From assembly GCF_019880225.1 (NCBI RefSeq), contig NZ_CP082284.1, positions 124,001 to 188,000 of the forward strand: 64,000 nucleotides of DNA, read 5' to 3'. The stretch's first letter is position 1. The number at the start of each line of letters is the position of its first letter. A program made the translations under genes and the position numbers. The stretch comes from Halobaculum rubrum (GTDB taxonomy: Archaea; Halobacteriota; Halobacteria; Halobacteriales; Haloferacaceae). The notes under the pieces were generated by a model. It was not told the origin of the DNA. It saw only the letters and a program-made list of their open reading frames with translations, and ran no database searches. Shown one piece after another: positions 42,221 through 49,387 of the stretch.

Positions 42221-43867
42221 ATGGAGGCCGATAGAGCGATGATCGACGCGGAGACCCCGCCCGCGTTCGTTCTCGGGTTCGACGGCGTCCCCTGGAACCT
42301 GATCGAGCGCTGGGTCGACGAGGGTGAGCTCCCGGCGTTCGCTCGGCTGTTCGAGTCCGGGACGACGGGACCGTTGAAGAGCACCACGCCGGCATCGACC
42401 CCGCTGGCGTGGCCCTCGATCGCGACCGGACGACGACCGGACGGGCACGGATCGTACTGGTTCCGGACGATCGGCTCGGATTACTCGCACTCGGTGACGA
42501 TGAGTCACGATATCGGCGGTCCCTTCGCGTGGGACCTGCTCGCGCCGGCGTCCGTCGCGAACGTCCCGATGACGTATCCCGCACGGCCGATGGACGGTTA
42601 CATGGTCACCGGGATGATGACCCCGCACAAGCGCGAGGGGTTCACACATCCGCCCGAGCTGGCGGAGACACTCGCCGAGCGTGTTCCGGACTATCGGATC
42701 GGACTCGACTGGGAGTCGTACGACGGCGACAAGCGAGAGTTCGCCGCCGAGATCGACGACGTTGTCGACGGACGCGAGCGCTTGCTCGAGTACCTGCTCG
42801 CGGAGACGGAGTTCAGGCTGGGGTTCGTCGTGTTCACCGCGCCCGACCGCCTCCAGCACCTCGTGTGGGACGAGGACGTGCTCCTCGAACACTACCGGCG
42901 GCTCGACGAGGTGCTCGCGACCGTCCGGTCGTACGTCGAGGCGCGCGACGGGACGCTGTTCGTCGTCTCGGACCACGGGTTCGGCCCGGCCGAGCGGATC
43001 GTCTCCGCCAACCGCGCGCTCGAGCGCGAGGGGCTGCTCTCCCGCCGCACCGACGAGGGAACGCGGGGCGTCCTCGGCCGACTGGGCGTGACCAAATCGA
43101 CGGTTCGGGGGTGGCTCGACCGCGTCGGCATCGACGACGCCACCATCGTCGAGTCCGTTCCACAGGGGCTCGTCGACATGGTCGCGATGCAGGTCCCCGG
43201 CACCAACGCGGTGTACGACATCGAGTACGGGGAGTCCCTGGCGTTCGTCCGCGGTGCCGGCTCGGTGTATCTCAACCGGAGCGATCGGTTCGAGGACGGT
43301 ACCGTCGACCCCGACGAGGTCCCGGAGTTAAAATCGCGGGTGCGCGCCTGCCTCGAGTCGGTGGCGGACCCGGAGACCGGCGAGCGTGTCCTCGAGGTGT
43401 TCGACGGCGACGAGCTGTTCCCGACCGACGACTCCTCGCCCGAGCTCGTCGTGGAAGCCGAGCCGGGGTATCTCGTGCAGACGCCCCTCGCCGACGAGGT
43501 GGTCGTCGATGCACAGTCCACGGCGGCCGGACACCGCCCGGAGGGGATCTTCCTCGCGACCGGGCCGGACGTCGCTGCGGGACGACGGATCGACGGGGCC
43601 ACGGTCTTCGACGTGCTCCCGACGCTTCTGCACGCGCTCGGCGAACCCGTTCCGACGACCGTCGACGGCGAGGTGATCGACTCGGTGTTCGCCGACGGGA
43701 GCGAACCGGCCGTCACCGAGCCGACCGTTCGTCCGTACGAGGGCGCCGACCGGGAGCGCCGGGCGCCGCCGGGTGAACGCGCTGCGACGAACGGGGCGGA
43801 AGCGGACGACAAGACCCCCGACGCCGTGGAGGAACGCCTCCGCGGGCTGGGGTATATCGACGACTGA
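42221..43867 (+). CDS. Alkaline phosphatase superfamily protein (type I phosphodiesterase)
   Basis: Phosphodiesterase/nucleotide-pyrophosphatase-like protein, 548 residues. N-terminal GFDGVPWNLIERWV (metal Asp), then TTPASTPLAWPSIATGRRPDGHG around the nucleophile, a middle Asp-His (VVSDHGFG) and a late ATGPDVAAG. No signal peptide, so probably cytoplasmic. Substrate unknown; family members act on nucleotides, phospholipids or phosphosugars. A CCTTAG element lies only 21-26 bases before the ATG at 42221. The in-frame ATG at 42239 (after GGAGG) is an alternative start. Confidence 0.85.
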   Translation: MEADRAMIDAETPPAFVLGFDGVPWNLIERWVDEGELPAFARLFESGTTGPLKSTTPASTPLAWPSIATGRRPDGHGSYWFRTIGSDYSHSVTMSHDIGGPFAWDLLAPASVANVPMTYPARPMDGYMVTGMMTPHKREGFTHPPELAETLAERVPDYRIGLDWESYDGDKREFAAEIDDVVDGRERLLEYLLAETEFRLGFVVFTAPDRLQHLVWDEDVLLEHYRRLDEVLATVRSYVEARDGTLFVVSDHGFGPAERIVSANRALEREGLLSRRTDEGTRGVLGRLGVTKSTVRGWLDRVGIDDATIVESVPQGLVDMVAMQVPGTNAVYDIEYGESLAFVRGAGSVYLNRSDRFEDGTVDPDEVPELKSRVRACLESVADPETGERVLEVFDGDELFPTDDSSPELVVEAEPGYLVQTPLADEVVVDAQSTAAGHRPEGIFLATGPDVAAGRRIDGATVFDVLPTLLHALGEPVPTTVDGEVIDSVFADGSEPAVTEPTVRPYEGADRERRAPPGERAATNGAEADDKTPDAVEERLRGLGYIDD

Positions 43868-43976
43868 TCGACGCTCGGAGCCGTCTCGACGCCGAGGGGT
43901 GTCGACACCGGCGGACACGTGTCGCGCGCGGTCGCAACCACAACCACCAAACGCGGGCCACCCCTACCGGCGGGCA

Positions 43977-44900
43977 ATGAAGGCTCGCGCAGTCCGCGGC
44001 GTCCTCCTCGCGGGGCTGTTGTTCCTCGTCGTCCACGTCGGCGCCGTCTCGCTGGCGCCCACCTTCGAGGCGGCCGGCTACCAGACGGTCGAGGACCCGC
44101 AGAACCCGACCAACTCCGCGCTGTATCTCGGCGCCATCCTCGTCGTCACCGCGCTGATGCTCGCGGCGTTCAAGTACGACTTCGACTGGGCGGTCCGGCT
44201 CGTCATCGTCGCCTCCTCGGGGATGCTCTCGTGGTACGTCTTCTCGGTGTTTCTCCCCGGGATAGCTGCCATCGCCGCCGCCGGGCTCGTCGCCGTCGCC
44301 CTGCTCGCGTACCCCGAGTGGTACGTGATCGACGCCGCCGGCGCGCTGATGGGTGCCGGCGCCGCCGGACTCTTCGGCATCTCCTTCGGGCTCCTGCCGG
44401 CGATCGTCCTCCTGTCGGTGCTCGCGGTGTACGACGCCATCTCGGTGTACGGCACCGAACACATGCTCGACCTCGCGGAGGGCGTGCTCGACCTCAACAT
44501 CCCCGTCGTGCTCGTCATCCCGCTGGAGTGGTCGTACTCGCTGCTCGAGGAGGGGTCGACCGAGGGCGCCACCGAGGGAACCGACGAGGACGAGCGCGAC
44601 GTGTTCTTCATCGGCCTCGGCGACGCGGTGATGCCCGCGGTGATGGCCGCCTCGGCGGCGTTCTGGTCGCCTGCACCGGCGTTCGGGCTCCCGATCGTCC
44701 CCGCGATGGGGCTGCCGACGCTGTCGGCCATCGTCGGGACGTTCGTCGGCCTCGGAATCCTCCTGCGGATGGTGCTGAAGGGTCGCCCGCACGCCGGCCT
44801 CCCGCTGTTGAACGGCGGCGCCATCGGCGGCTACCTGCTCGGCTCGGTCCTCGCCGGCGTCCCGCTCGTACAGGCGCTGGGTCTGGCACAGTATCTGTGA
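43977..44900 (+). CDS. Presenilin-type intramembrane aspartyl protease (first copy)
   Basis: Archaeal presenilin/signal-peptide-peptidase homologue (PSH), 307 residues with about nine membrane helices. Both catalytic aspartates are present: YD at 152-153 (AVYDAISVYG) and GLGD at 213-216. The PAL-like motif is GLPLLNG at 274-280. Cleaves transmembrane segments of substrates in this family. Start MKARAVRG begins with a short basic stretch before helix 1. The second copy overlaps its stop by 4 bases, so the two are coupled. Confidence 0.88.
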   Translation: MKARAVRGVLLAGLLFLVVHVGAVSLAPTFEAAGYQTVEDPQNPTNSALYLGAILVVTALMLAAFKYDFDWAVRLVIVASSGMLSWYVFSVFLPGIAAIAAAGLVAVALLAYPEWYVIDAAGALMGAGAAGLFGISFGLLPAIVLLSVLAVYDAISVYGTEHMLDLAEGVLDLNIPVVLVIPLEWSYSLLEEGSTEGATEGTDEDERDVFFIGLGDAVMPAVMAASAAFWSPAPAFGLPIVPAMGLPTLSAIVGTFVGLGILLRMVLKGRPHAGLPLLNGGAIGGYLLGSVLAGVPLVQALGLAQYL

Positions 44901-45772
44901 CTGATCGTCCCGTGGCCGGCCGTCCCGTCGTCGGGGAGCTGGCCCGGAGACTTCGGGATCCCCGCGTCCGCGGCGCCGTCGGGATCGGCGCCCTGTTTCT
45001 CGCTGTTCAGCTGGTCGCGCTCGCGGCGGCCCCGCGGCTCGCCGGCTCCGGCGTCAGCTACGGGAGCGGGGGCGACGCGCTCGTCCCGCTCGTCCTGGGG
45101 CTCGCAGTCGGCACCGCCCTCTCGCTGGCGGTGATCCGGTACGGCGCCAGTCGCCGGCTCGTGCGCGGGGTGATGCTCGTGTCGCTCGGCGCCGCCCAGT
45201 GGTTCGCCCTCTCCGCGTTTCTGGGGTCCGTCGTGGGCGCCGTCGCGGCGGCCGCGGGGACCGCCCTCGCGTGGCGCGTCCCCCGGCCCGCAGTCCGCAA
45301 CGCAGTCGCGGTCGTCGGCGTCGCGGGCGGGGCCGCGCTGTTCGGCGCGAGCCTCGCCCCCGCGTACGCCGCCGCCGGGCTGGTCCTCGCGGCCGGCTAC
45401 GACGCCTACGCCGTGTACGGCTCGGGCCACATGCTCGAGATGGCCGACGCGAGCGCGGACCTTCGGGTTCCGTCGATGTTCGTCGTCCCCACCGACGACG
45501 GGGACGCCGACGCGAACGCGACCGTCTCCGGCGAGGGGACGCCCGCGGCGACGCTGCTGGGCGCCGGCGACGCGCTGTTCCCCGCCATGTTGACCGCGAG
45601 CGTCGGGATCGGGGCGCCGGGGACGCTCGCCGCGGCCGCGCCGCTGCTCGGATCGCTCGTCGGCCTCGCCGCCCTCCAGGTGCTCGTCCACCGCGTCCGC
45701 GGCGTCCACGCGGGGCTGCCGTTCGTCAACGGCGGCGCGCTCGCCGGCTGGCTGGCACTGCTGCTCGTGTGA
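44897..45772 (+). CDS. Presenilin-type intramembrane aspartyl protease (second, diverged copy)
   Basis: Paralogue of the preceding gene, 291 residues. It retains the same catalytic skeleton: YD at 168-169 (AGYDAYAVYGSGHMLEMAD), GAGD at 222-225, and the PAL-like GLPFVNGG at 273-280. The N-terminal cytoplasmic tail is longer and basic. The GTG start overlaps the upstream TGA (GTGA), so a separate start is unlikely. Both Asp residues survive, so it is probably active. Function of the pair is unknown. Confidence 0.82.
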   Translation: MTDRPVAGRPVVGELARRLRDPRVRGAVGIGALFLAVQLVALAAAPRLAGSGVSYGSGGDALVPLVLGLAVGTALSLAVIRYGASRRLVRGVMLVSLGAAQWFALSAFLGSVVGAVAAAAGTALAWRVPRPAVRNAVAVVGVAGGAALFGASLAPAYAAAGLVLAAGYDAYAVYGSGHMLEMADASADLRVPSMFVVPTDDGDADANATVSGEGTPAATLLGAGDALFPAMLTASVGIGAPGTLAAAAPLLGSLVGLAALQVLVHRVRGVHAGLPFVNGGALAGWLALLLV

Positions 45773-45839
45773 CCTAGGCGATGCCGACTGGCCGCCACGC
45801 CATCCGGGTGTCCCCGAGAACGTGCCCGTGGGTCGCCTG

Positions 45840-46313
45840 TCACTCCGACTCGGCGCCCGATCGCACCTTCACCGCCATCCCCGACGAGAAGTCGCGCATC
45901 TCCGCCGCGGCCAGTTCCGCCCGGCCGACGCCGAGCACGGTGTCGTCCTCGTGGACGACGACGACCTCGTCGCGCGGGCGCACGGACTCGCCCACGTCCC
46001 CGACGAACTTCGCGAACACGTTCTTCCCGTCGCGGACGAACGGCGCCGACTCGTCGCCGACGACGACGCTGTACTCGGGATGCGGCAGCGCCGATCGGAG
46101 CCGTCGGCCGCCCTCGACGCCGAGGGTGAACCGACCGTCCGTCAGGTACGAGACGATCCGCCCGGCGTCGCAGGTGACCTGCCGGGGGCGCCCGCTCGTC
46201 GAACGCCGGACCGTCACGTCCTCGTCGGTCGGGAACAGCGCGTCGCCCGCGCCCGCGCCGAACTGGTAGTCCGCGACCGTTCGGAGGTCCTCCAGGGTCG
46301 CGTCGCCGCTCAT
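45840..46313 (-). CDS. PUA-domain RNA-binding protein
   Basis: 157-residue protein. The N-terminal half (DLRTVADYQFGAGAGDALFPTDEDVTVRRSTSGRPRQV) resembles the pre-PUA part of archaeosine transglycosylases. The C-terminal PUA domain is at about 78-150 (HPEYSVVVGDESAPFVRDGKNVFAKFVGDVGESVRPRDEVVVV). PUA domains bind structured RNA, often tRNA. Its start overlaps the NYN-domain gene by 4 bases. Catalytic residues of transglycosylases are absent, so it is best seen as an RNA-binding partner. Confidence 0.82.
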   Translation of the reverse strand: MSGDATLEDLRTVADYQFGAGAGDALFPTDEDVTVRRSTSGRPRQVTCDAGRIVSYLTDGRFTLGVEGGRRLRSALPHPEYSVVVGDESAPFVRDGKNVFAKFVGDVGESVRPRDEVVVVHEDDTVLGVGRAELAAAEMRDFSSGMAVKVRSGAESE

Positions 46314-46807
46314 AGCAGGAACGTCTCCTCGCGCTCGCTCATGTCGACGAACGAGTCGGCGGCCGCCTTCAGGTCCGCCGCCGCGGACTCCTCGAAGGCG
46401 ACCACCTCGACGCGGACGCCCTCGTGGCGGAGATGCGAGCACAGGCGCGAGAAGTCGGCGTCGCCGGTGCAGAGCACGACCGTGTCCACGTGGTCCGCCA
46501 GCGTCACCGCGTCGAGACTGATCCCCACGTCCCAGTCGGCCTTCTTCGAGCCGTCGCCGAACGTCTTGATCTCTTTGATCTTCGTCTCGAACCCGATGTC
46601 GCGCAGCGCCTGGAAGAACGTCTCCTCGTCGGGCGAGTCCGCGCGGATCACGTACGCGATCGCTCGGGTCAGCTGCCGCCCCATCACGGCCTTCTCCAGC
46701 ATCTTCGAGTAGTCGACGTTGCGGGAGTAAACGCTCTGTGCGGAGTGATACAGGTTCTGCGAGTCGGCCAACACGGCCACCCGCTGTCCCTCGTGTATCT
46801 CGGTCAT
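46310..46807 (-). CDS. NYN-domain (PIN-like) putative nuclease
   Basis: 165-residue protein of the NYN/LabA-like PIN fold. Acidic residues typical of PIN nucleases are visible: Asp in VAVLADSQNLYHS, Asp in KKADWDVGISLDAV and Asp in TVVLCTGDADFSRLC. These proteins usually cut RNA. Upstream of and coupled with the PUA-domain gene, suggesting a two-part RNA-processing or decay unit. Target unknown. Confidence 0.85.
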   Translation of the reverse strand: MTEIHEGQRVAVLADSQNLYHSAQSVYSRNVDYSKMLEKAVMGRQLTRAIAYVIRADSPDEETFFQALRDIGFETKIKEIKTFGDGSKKADWDVGISLDAVTLADHVDTVVLCTGDADFSRLCSHLRHEGVRVEVVAFEESAAADLKAAADSFVDMSEREETFLL

Positions 46808-46890
46808 ATCTGTGGGTGTCGGACCGGGCGTTTAGTCGTGTCGGGGCGCGTCGCCGACAGCTACACCATCCTCGGCGACGATAACGCGAT

Positions 46891-47400
46891 ATGGCATCTT
46901 CGCTCGAAGCCCTGCCGGACCGCTTCGCCGGCCTCAGCCACGAGGACCACGTCCGCGAGGCGATCGAACTGGCCCGGGGCGCCGCGGAGCGCGGCGACGA
47001 CCCGTACGGCTCCGTGCTCGTGCGCGCCGCGGACGACGAGATCGCGATGACCGAGCGCAACGCCGTCACCACCGAAAACGACGTGCGCCGACATCCGGAG
47101 CTGACGCTCGCCCACCGCGCTGCCCGGGAGTTCTCGCCCGAACAGCGCGCCGACCTGATCATGTACACCAGCACCGAGCCGTGTCCGATGTGCGCGGGCG
47201 GGATCGCCCACGTCGGCCTCGGCGCGGTCGTCCACGCCACCTCGTCCGAGCGCGGCGCCGAACTGTACGGCTCGGACTCGTGTCTCCCGTCCGCGGAGGT
47301 GTACGAGCGCCTCGGCAGCGACGTTGTCGCCGCGGGGCCGGTGCTGCCCGAGGTGGGCGACGCGGTTCACCGCGACTACGGCGGCATCGCCGGCAAGTAA
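46891..47400 (+). CDS. Nucleoside/cytidine deaminase superfamily protein
   Basis: 169-residue zinc deaminase of the CMP/dCMP or guanine-deaminase-like group. Zinc motif PCPMCAGG with two cysteines; the H-x-E element reads HPE within RRHPELTLAHRA. The family usually has HAE. Residues before it (GDDPYGSVLV) match the substrate loop. Substrate could be guanine or a nucleoside. Divergent from the NYN gene. Confidence 0.85.
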   Translation: MASSLEALPDRFAGLSHEDHVREAIELARGAAERGDDPYGSVLVRAADDEIAMTERNAVTTENDVRRHPELTLAHRAAREFSPEQRADLIMYTSTEPCPMCAGGIAHVGLGAVVHATSSERGAELYGSDSCLPSAEVYERLGSDVVAAGPVLPEVGDAVHRDYGGIAGK

Positions 47401-47496
47401 ACGGCGCGCAGTCGTCCGGGCCACGCCGTCGACCGGGCCGGAACTCGAACCCCGGAACCACTGGGTGTTTTGTCGCGGCCGACCGGAGGCGAGTAC

Positions 47497-48507
47497 ATGA
47501 CCGACTCCGACGCCACCTCCGACGGGGACCGCCGCGACGCCGCGCTCGTCGACGCGTTCACGACCGAACCGCTCGCGGGCAACGTCGCGGGCGTCGTCCC
47601 CGACGCCGACGGCCTCGACGACGGACAGATGCGGGCGATCGCGAACGAACTGGGCGCCAGCGAGACGGCGTTCCTTCACCCGTCGAGCGGGGCCGACCGC
47701 CGGGTGCGCTACTTCTCGCCGACAGCGGAGGTCGACCTCTGCGGCCACGCGACCGTCGCCGCCCACGCCCGCCTGTTCGAGACGGGCGCGATCGACGCGG
47801 GGACGCACTCGCTGGAGACGAACGTCGGCGTCATCGAGATCGAGGTGACCGACGAGGGGCGGGTGTGGATGACGCAGAACCCGCCGACGGTGTACGAGGT
47901 CGAGGTCGACTACGACCGCCTCGGCGACGTGCTCGGCGTCTCCAGCGAGGCCTTCCGCGACGTGGGCGCGGAACTGCCCGTCGCGTACGCCTCGTCGGGG
48001 CTGCCGTTCCTTGTCGTCCCGGTGAACTTCCTCGAACACCTCGGCGACATGACGCCGGACTTCGACGCCGTCGCGGCGCTGGCGGACGAGCACGACGCCG
48101 CCGGCGTGTACGCGTTCACCTTTGACGCGCTCGGCCCCGACTCCACGGCCCACGGCCGGTGTTTCGTCCCCGGCAGCGGCATCGACGAGGACCCCGTGAC
48201 CGGAACCGCGAGCGGCGCCTGCGGCGCATACCTCGACCACTTCGGCGCGTTCAGCGGCGGCGACACCGGCGGCGTTCCCGGATCGGATGCCGGCACCGCG
48301 GGCGACGGAGGCGACGGCGTCGACGCCGGGACGCCCGAGGAACTGGTGTTCGAACAGGGCCACTACGTCGACCGCCCGGGGCGGGTTCGGGTGCGCCCCG
48401 GTGCCGGCGACGGCGGCGCGCCGGTCGTCGGCGGCGACACGGTGACCGCGTTCGAGGGCGAGATCCGCGTCCCCGAGAGCGACGACGACGAGATCATCGA
48501 AGTCTGA
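47497..48507 (+). CDS. PhzF family isomerase/epimerase-like protein
   Basis: PhzF/DapF-fold protein of 336 residues. DAFTTEPLAGNVAGVV with the catalytic-region acidic residues, ASETAFL and RYFSPTAEVDLCGHATVA mark the first half; the second half has EDPVTGTASGACGAYL. A Gly/Asp-rich insert sits near 255-290. Substrate unknown. The ATG at 47497 is preceded by a good ribosome-binding-like GGAGG at 47485-47489 and a TATA-like GTGTTTTG about 28 bases upstream; a TTG extension at 47470 is less likely. Confidence 0.87.
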   Translation: MTDSDATSDGDRRDAALVDAFTTEPLAGNVAGVVPDADGLDDGQMRAIANELGASETAFLHPSSGADRRVRYFSPTAEVDLCGHATVAAHARLFETGAIDAGTHSLETNVGVIEIEVTDEGRVWMTQNPPTVYEVEVDYDRLGDVLGVSSEAFRDVGAELPVAYASSGLPFLVVPVNFLEHLGDMTPDFDAVAALADEHDAAGVYAFTFDALGPDSTAHGRCFVPGSGIDEDPVTGTASGACGAYLDHFGAFSGGDTGGVPGSDAGTAGDGGDGVDAGTPEELVFEQGHYVDRPGRVRVRPGAGDGGAPVVGGDTVTAFEGEIRVPESDDDEIIEV

Positions 48508-48599
48508 GTTCTCGCTCCGATCCCGACCGCTGTCCTGCGGTTATTACGTCGGAGGAGGTCTTCGAGAGGACGGAAAGACGCGACGGCGATCCGGAGGAA

Positions 48600-49121
48600 C
48601 TACCGCCCCTGAGCCGCGTCCAGCGCCTCCTCTGGTGAGCGGTCGGGCGCCTCGTCGGGGTTCTCGTCGAGGTACGCCTCCGCGTCCGCGATCGTCGCCT
48701 CGTTCTCCAGCCCGTACGCCCGCGCCGTCGCCGCGTCCGCGCTGGCGTCGACGACCTCGGGTACGTCGGTCCGCTCGTCGTCGTCCTCGCCGACGTGGCG
48801 GCGAACGATCACCGCGGCCGTGACGACCGCGAGAACGGCGCCGACCGCGAGCCCGAGCGCGCCCGCGAGCAGCCAGCCCGCGGCTGGGAGGCCGACCGCT
48901 GCGATCGGGACGAGCGCGAGCACGAGGCGACGACGGGAGCGCGCCCGGCGTTCGTACGTCGTCACCACGTCGGATCCGGCGCCGGCGGGGACGACGCGGT
49001 GGACCGGCTCCGGGTCCTCCTCGTACCGGAGCACGTCCCAGCGGTCGGCGGCCGCCGCCGCGAGATACGGCTCCTCCGGCGACCCCTCGCCGGACGCATC
49101 GGGCTCGGTGGTGTCGCTCAC
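48600..49121 (-). CDS. Hypothetical membrane protein with acidic tails
   Basis: 173-residue protein with an acidic N-terminus, a basic patch (ERRARSRRR) and two hydrophobic helices back to back (LVLALVPIAAVGLPAAGWLLAG and LGLAVGAVLAVVTAAVIV) at about 63-105, then an acidic C-terminal helix-rich tail. Two-helix hairpin topology is likely. GTG start inferred from the MSDTTEPD-like N-terminus. Divergent from ppsA. Function unknown. Confidence 0.7.
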   Translation of the reverse strand: MSDTTEPDASGEGSPEEPYLAAAAADRWDVLRYEEDPEPVHRVVPAGAGSDVVTTYERRARSRRRLVLALVPIAAVGLPAAGWLLAGALGLAVGAVLAVVTAAVIVRRHVGEDDDERTDVPEVVDASADAATARAYGLENEATIADAEAYLDENPDEAPDRSPEEALDAAQGR

Positions 49122-49157
49122 ACCTCGTCTCGGGAGCGGGCCGTCGAAAACCCCGCG

Positions 49158-49219
49158 GTTCGTGAGCACCCTCCCAGGCTGTGCCGCAGTTCGTGAATTC
49201 CCTCCCAGGCTGTGCGGTG
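49158..49219. repeat. Tandem direct repeat of 31 bases upstream of ppsA
   Basis: Two adjacent copies of a 31-base unit (49158-49188 and 49189-49219) match at 25 of 31 positions; the shared core is CCCTCCCAGGCTGTGC. It lies between the divergent membrane-protein gene and ppsA, about 170 bases before the ppsA ATG. It may be a duplicated control element. Confidence 0.6.
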
Positions 49220-49304
49220 TCGGCCGCATCCGTACGGGGGCGACAGCGACGGAGACAGCGACGAGATCGACCGTTCGCGAAACCCCACGAGACCCGACGA
49301 GAAG

Positions 49305-49320
49305 TACTCAGAACCGAGTA
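49305..49320 (+). promoter_or_regulatory. Perfect palindrome in the ppsA promoter (TrmB-like site)
   Basis: TACTC-AGAACC-GAGTA, an exact inverted repeat with 6-base spacer. I recall TACT-N7/8-GAGTA as the binding consensus of the sugar-responsive regulator TrmB in Halobacterium, and this fits it. It is followed after 3 bases by a weak TATA-like TCTTCAA, about 60 bases before the ppsA ATG, implying a leader of about 35 bases. Confidence 0.6.
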
Positions 49321-49387
49321 TAGTCTTCAATTCCGTTGCGTCGGTCGATACCTTCTTGGTTCAGTCCTCGGTTCCTCCAGGTACGAA

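Noticed and set aside
47425-47465. tRNA-like GGGTTCGAGT before the PhzF gene (minus strand)
   Set aside because: The stem bases mismatch and the upstream part has no cloverleaf; it overlaps the PhzF promoter.
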